A DNA stretch of 64,000 nucleotides, taken from the NCBI RefSeq assembly GCF_014207375.1, contig NZ_JACHEE010000001.1, positions 310,001 to 374,000 on the forward strand. Direction: 5' to 3'. This stretch comes from Arthrobacter sp. AZCC_0090 (GTDB lineage Bacteria > Actinomycetota > Actinomycetes > Actinomycetales > Micrococcaceae). The position numbers and the translations under genes were made by a program. Below the pieces are notes generated by a model. The model ran no database searches. It had not been told where the DNA came from and saw only the letters and a program-made list of their open reading frames with translations. Positions 60,910-64,000 of the stretch are shown here, one piece after another (the first letter of the stretch is position 1; every line of letters starts with the position of its first letter).

Positions 60910-62280
60910 CTACCGCCCTTCGGGAGCGGAGTAGGCCTCGAGGATCGCGACGACGCCCTGTCCCCCGGCGGCGCAGATGGAAATGAGTCCACGAGCCGGA
61001 CGTCCGTCCACCGGGCCGTTCTCCTGGAGCATCTTCGCCAGCGAGGCGACGATCCTTCCACCAGTGGCAGCGAAGGGATGGCCAGCGGCCAGGGAGGAGC
61101 CGTTGACGTTAAGCTTGGCGCGGTCGATCTTGCCGAGGGCCCCGTCCAATCCCAGGCGGGTGCGGCCGAATTCTTCGTCTTCCCACGCGGCAAGCGTACT
61201 CAAGACCGTGCCTGCGAAGGCTTCATGGATCTCGAAGAAGTCGAAGTCTTCGAAGGACAACCCATTGCGGGCGAGAAGCCGTGGTACGGCAAAGGCAGGC
61301 GCCATGAGCAAGCCATCCTTGCCATGGACGAAATCGACGGCGGCCGCCTCGCCGTCGACGACAACCGCGAGCTTGGGCAGGCCCCTGGCGTCGGCCCATT
61401 CCTCTGCACCCAGCAGCACTGTGGATGCACCGTCCGTAAGCGGGGTGGAGTTGCCGGCCGTCATGGTCGCCTCGGCTCCAAGGCTCTTGCCGAAGACAGG
61501 CTTGAGGGTGGCAAGCTTCTCCATGGACGTATCCGGCCGGAGGTTCGAATCGCGGCTGAGCCCGCGGTACGGAGTCACGAGGTCATCAAAGAAGCCACGT
61601 TCGTAGGCGGCGGCGAGGTTGTGGTGGCTGTTGAACGCGAGCTCGTCCTGGGCTTCGCGGCCGATCTTCCACTGGGCCGTGGTCAGGGCCTGGTGCTCAC
61701 CCATGGACAGGCCGGTCCTCGGTTCCCCAGTGTTCGGAGCATCCGGGGCGAGGTCCTTGGGACGCAGCCGCGAGAGGACCTTGAGCCGCTCTGGGAGCGA
61801 TTTGGCCCGATTGAGGTCGAGCAGGATTTCGCGAAGGCCCTCACTGACGGCAATGGGGGCATCGGACGCAGAGTCGACGCCGCCTGCGATGGCCGAATCG
61901 ATTTGACCCAGCTTGATCTTGTTGGCGAGGCCAAGAACGGTCTCAAGGCCCGTGGCGCACGCCTGCTGGAGATCGTAAGCAGGCGTCTCTGGTGACAGGG
62001 CTGAGCCAAGCACCGCTTCGCGGGTCAGGTTGAAGTCGCGGGAGTGCTTGAGCACAGCTCCTGCCGCAACCTCACCGATCCGCTCCTCCTGGAGTCCGAA
62101 ACGCGCGATCAACCCGTCCAGGGCCGCCGTCAACATGTCTTGGTTGGATGACTTGGTGTAAGCGCCGCCGGTCCGAGCAAAGGGGATCCTGTTGCCGCCA
62201 ACCACTACGGCCTTGCGGAGTGTGCCCTGGCCTTCGGAGGTTTCCTGTGGTGCGCTCGCGGGCTGTGCTGCTGCAGGCAT
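60910..62280 (-). CDS. Acetyl-CoA C-acyltransferase (thiolase)
   Basis: A 456-residue thiolase of the FadI/FadA2 type. The nucleophile Cys lies in LQQACATGLE, the His motif is HEAFAGTV, and the second Cys is in CAAGGQG. It carries out the last step of beta-oxidation or the reverse condensation. AAAGGAG lies seven bases before ATG 62280. It heads the thiolase-reductase-hydratase operon, facing a TetR regulator across a shared palindrome. Confidence 0.94.
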   Translation of the reverse strand: MPAAAQPASAPQETSEGQGTLRKAVVVGGNRIPFARTGGAYTKSSNQDMLTAALDGLIARFGLQEERIGEVAAGAVLKHSRDFNLTREAVLGSALSPETPAYDLQQACATGLETVLGLANKIKLGQIDSAIAGGVDSASDAPIAVSEGLREILLDLNRAKSLPERLKVLSRLRPKDLAPDAPNTGEPRTGLSMGEHQALTTAQWKIGREAQDELAFNSHHNLAAAYERGFFDDLVTPYRGLSRDSNLRPDTSMEKLATLKPVFGKSLGAEATMTAGNSTPLTDGASTVLLGAEEWADARGLPKLAVVVDGEAAAVDFVHGKDGLLMAPAFAVPRLLARNGLSFEDFDFFEIHEAFAGTVLSTLAAWEDEEFGRTRLGLDGALGKIDRAKLNVNGSSLAAGHPFAATGGRIVASLAKMLQENGPVDGRPARGLISICAAGGQGVVAILEAYSAPEGR

Positions 62281-62310
62281 GTGTTTCTCCTTTTGATCAC
62301 ATCTGGTTAC

Positions 62311-62341
62311 TGATACTCAGCGTACCTGATACGCTGAGTAT
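62311..62341. promoter_or_regulatory. Shared operator and divergent promoter of the thiolase operon and tetR
   Basis: GATACTCAGCGTA and TACGCTGAGTATC form a perfect 13-base inverted repeat with a five-base centre. TACGCT serves as a -10 box on both strands. It ends seven bases before GTG 62343 on the plus strand, and the same hexamer faces the thiolase on the minus strand. Confidence 0.75.
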
Positions 62342-62342
62342 C

Positions 62343-63071
62343 GTGAACATCCCCAGCCCAGCACTTTCTGCCGATCCCCCTGCCGGGACCGCCGCCCCGG
62401 CAGGCGGCGGGAGCCCCGCCGTCGACGGCCGCACCGCCCGCTGGCAAAGTCACCGTGAGGAACGCCGCCGCGAACTCATCAAAGCCGCGCGCAAAGCTGT
62501 CCATGCGCTGGGCAGCGATGCGTCCATGGAGGACATCGCCGCCGCCGCCAACACCTCCAAGTCCGTGTACTACCGGTACTTCGGGGACAAAGCCGGCTTG
62601 CAACAGGCAATGGGCGAAGTAGTGCTGGGACAAATGCAACGGCGGATGAAGGAAGCGGCGGAAAGCGCGCAGACTCCACGCGAAGGCTTGTTCGCCATGG
62701 TCTCCGCGTACTTGCAGATGGCGGAGTCCAGCCCCGCCGTCTACGCGTTCATCACCCGGCTCACGCACGGCGAGCCCTCGGCTCAGGACGCCATCGCCGC
62801 TTCCGGGGCCCTCGGTCACTTTTTCGAATCGATCAGCGCCATGATTGCCCGGCCCATGCGAGAACACCTGGGGGCGGAAAAGGAAGCACTCATTGACTAC
62901 TGGCCCACGGCGGCAATCGGACTTGTCCGCAATGCAGGCGAAATGTGGCTGGGCAGCCCGGCTTCCTCGGCTAAACCCAATCAGGAAACCATGGCCTCCC
63001 GGATCACCGATTGGCTGTGCGTGGGAATAGCCCCTGAGCTCAAGTCCAACTCCGCAGAAAATAAGCAATGA
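62343..63071 (+). CDS. TetR family regulator of the fatty-acid locus
   Basis: A 242-residue TetR regulator with an Ala/Pro-rich N-terminal tail, the helix-turn-helix (ASMEDIAAAANTSKSVYYRY, about 58-85) and a ligand domain of the size that binds acyl-CoA. GTG 62343 is preferred: the upstream open frame to 62148 overlaps the thiolase gene and the operator. It probably represses both itself and the divergent operon, with an acyl-CoA or fatty acid as inducer (inference). Confidence 0.9.
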   Translation: MNIPSPALSADPPAGTAAPAGGGSPAVDGRTARWQSHREERRRELIKAARKAVHALGSDASMEDIAAAANTSKSVYYRYFGDKAGLQQAMGEVVLGQMQRRMKEAAESAQTPREGLFAMVSAYLQMAESSPAVYAFITRLTHGEPSAQDAIAASGALGHFFESISAMIARPMREHLGAEKEALIDYWPTAAIGLVRNAGEMWLGSPASSAKPNQETMASRITDWLCVGIAPELKSNSAENKQ

Positions 63072-63106
63072 CACATCAGTTGTTCGGAACCAAAGAAGGA
63101 ATCACC

Positions 63107-64000
63107 ATGACTGAAGTAGTGGATCGCACCCCCTCCAGCACCCGGGAGCCCGCAGGAACCGCTGCAACCACACAGCCCGGAGCGCCCGTAGTTGATGTAG
63201 CGGCGCTCGGCGAACTGCTGCTGGGCAAGTGGGCCCACATCCGGCGCACGGCGCGCGACCTCGCCGGTCGCCCTGAGGTACACAAGATCGAAGGCCTGAC
63301 GCATACCGAGCACCGCAAGCGTGTGTCCGGGCAGCTGAAGTACCTCGTCGACAACAACGCCGTGCACCGGGCTTTCCCCACCAGTTTGGGCGGTTCGGAC
63401 GATCACGGTGGCAACATCGCAGGCTTCGAGGAACTCGTCACCGGCGATCCTTCATTGCAGATCAAGGCCGGCGTCCAGTGGGGGCTGTTTGGTTCCGCCG
63501 TCATGCACCTCGGCACCGAGGAACACCACAACAACTGGCTGCCGGGCATCATGAGCCTGGAGATCCCCGGTTGCTTCGCCATGACCGAAACCGGCCATGG
63601 TTCCGATGTCGCCAGTATCGCGACAACAGCCACCTACGACGAGGCCACACAGGAGTTCGTCATCAACACGCCGTTCCGTGCGGCGTGGAAGGACTACATC
63701 GGCAACGCGGCCGTAGACGGCCTGGCCGCCGTCGTGTTCGCCCAACTGGTGACCCGCAATGTGAACCATGGCGTCCACGCGTTCTACGTTCCCCTCAGGG
63801 ACCCGGACACCAAAGAGTTCCTTCCCGGAATCGGGGGCGAGGACGACGGCGTCAAAGGCGGCCTCAACGGCATCGACAATGGCCGGCTTCACTTCAGCGA
63901 TGTACGCATCCCCCGCACCAGCCTGCTCAACCGCTACGGCAACGTCTCCCCCGACGGCGAGTACACGTCCCCGATCGCCAGCCCGGGCCGGCGCTTCTTC
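63107..64000 (+). CDS. Acyl-CoA oxidase/dehydrogenase family protein (3' end missing)
   Basis: The first 298 residues are in the window, without a stop. The sequence has the middle beta domain with CFAMTETGHGSDVAS and the HFSDVRIPRTSLLNRYG segment of acyl-CoA oxidases and long acyl-CoA dehydrogenases (usually about 650-720 residues). ATG 63107 has AAGGA six bases upstream. It follows the TetR gene by 35 bases on the same strand and belongs to the fatty-acid locus. Confidence 0.9.
   Translation, partial: MTEVVDRTPSSTREPAGTAATTQPGAPVVDVAALGELLLGKWAHIRRTARDLAGRPEVHKIEGLTHTEHRKRVSGQLKYLVDNNAVHRAFPTSLGGSDDHGGNIAGFEELVTGDPSLQIKAGVQWGLFGSAVMHLGTEEHHNNWLPGIMSLEIPGCFAMTETGHGSDVASIATTATYDEATQEFVINTPFRAAWKDYIGNAAVDGLAAVVFAQLVTRNVNHGVHAFYVPLRDPDTKEFLPGIGGEDDGVKGGLNGIDNGRLHFSDVRIPRTSLLNRYGNVSPDGEYTSPIASPGRRFF

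Noticed and set aside
1..64000. CRISPR arrays, insertion sequences, integrases, phage genes or restriction-modification systems
   Set aside because: No regularly spaced repeats, and no transposase, integrase or nuclease motifs were found in any frame. The decayed region at 12-18.6 kb has no visible mobile element left.

Overview
The window is high-GC actinobacterial chromosome and reads as a member of the Micrococcaceae, most like Arthrobacter or Paenarthrobacter. The evidence is the gene order ctaE-qcrC-qcrA-qcrB, a complete Pup-proteasome locus, RbpA, mycothiol biosynthesis (mshC), and pafB and pafC fused into one gene. No 16S rRNA gene is present, so the genus is an inference.

Layout. 0-4.4 kb: cytochrome bc1 and oxidase subunit III genes, minus strand, with a shared promoter region opposite trpD (4.6-5.6 kb). 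5.7-12.2 kb: small housekeeping and accessory genes (stand-alone RAM domain, DUF3054, two VOC proteins, two LysE-type exporters, SGNH hydrolase, LCP cell-wall ligase) and one frameshifted gene. 12.2-18.6 kb: a decayed accessory stretch. An intact MBL hydrolase, an alpha/beta hydrolase and a large LuxR-type ATPase regulator are interleaved with remnants of an ABC exporter, a TmrB-like kinase and an amidase. 18.6-22.9 kb: a TetR gene with a palindromic operator, then a tightly coupled type III PKS / methyltransferase / FAD monooxygenase operon. Its organisation matches the Streptomyces srsABC phenolic-lipid operon. 23-32.7 kb: lipoprotein, peptide deformylase, S9 peptidase, RlmA-like methyltransferase, NfeD-SPFH pair, rbpA, polyprenol-phosphate mannosyltransferase, a structured 430-base gap and an amidohydrolase.

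32.7-48.7 kb, minus strand: helY, tatC, tatA, a small membrane protein, pafBC, two FKBP isomerases, then pafA, prcA, prcB, pup, dop, mpa and trmI. These form a full pupylation and proteasome pathway: Dop deamidates the C-terminal Gln of Pup, PafA ligates Pup to substrates, Mpa unfolds them into the PrcAB core, and PafBC runs the DNA-damage response. 48.8-58.1 kb: site-2 protease, HAD phosphatase, PAC2 protein, mshC, uppP, aldo/keto reductase, small conserved genes, an acyl-CoA dehydrogenase and an M20 peptidase. 58.3 kb: tRNA-Leu(GAG). 58.6-64 kb: a fatty-acid locus (MaoC hydratase, FabG4-type reductase, thiolase) divergent from a TetR regulator and a truncated acyl-CoA oxidase/dehydrogenase gene. 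A perfect 13-bp inverted repeat lies between the two sides.

A recurring signal is a TAnnnT-type -10 box placed 6-8 bases before an ATG or GTG. It occurs upstream of more than a dozen genes, suggests widespread leaderless transcription, and settles several start codons. The items most worth follow-up are the PKS island with its operator, the gene remnants around it, the structured leader upstream of the mannosyltransferase gene, the divergent TetR operator at 62.3 kb, and a seven-codon leaderless upstream ORF at 22.97 kb.
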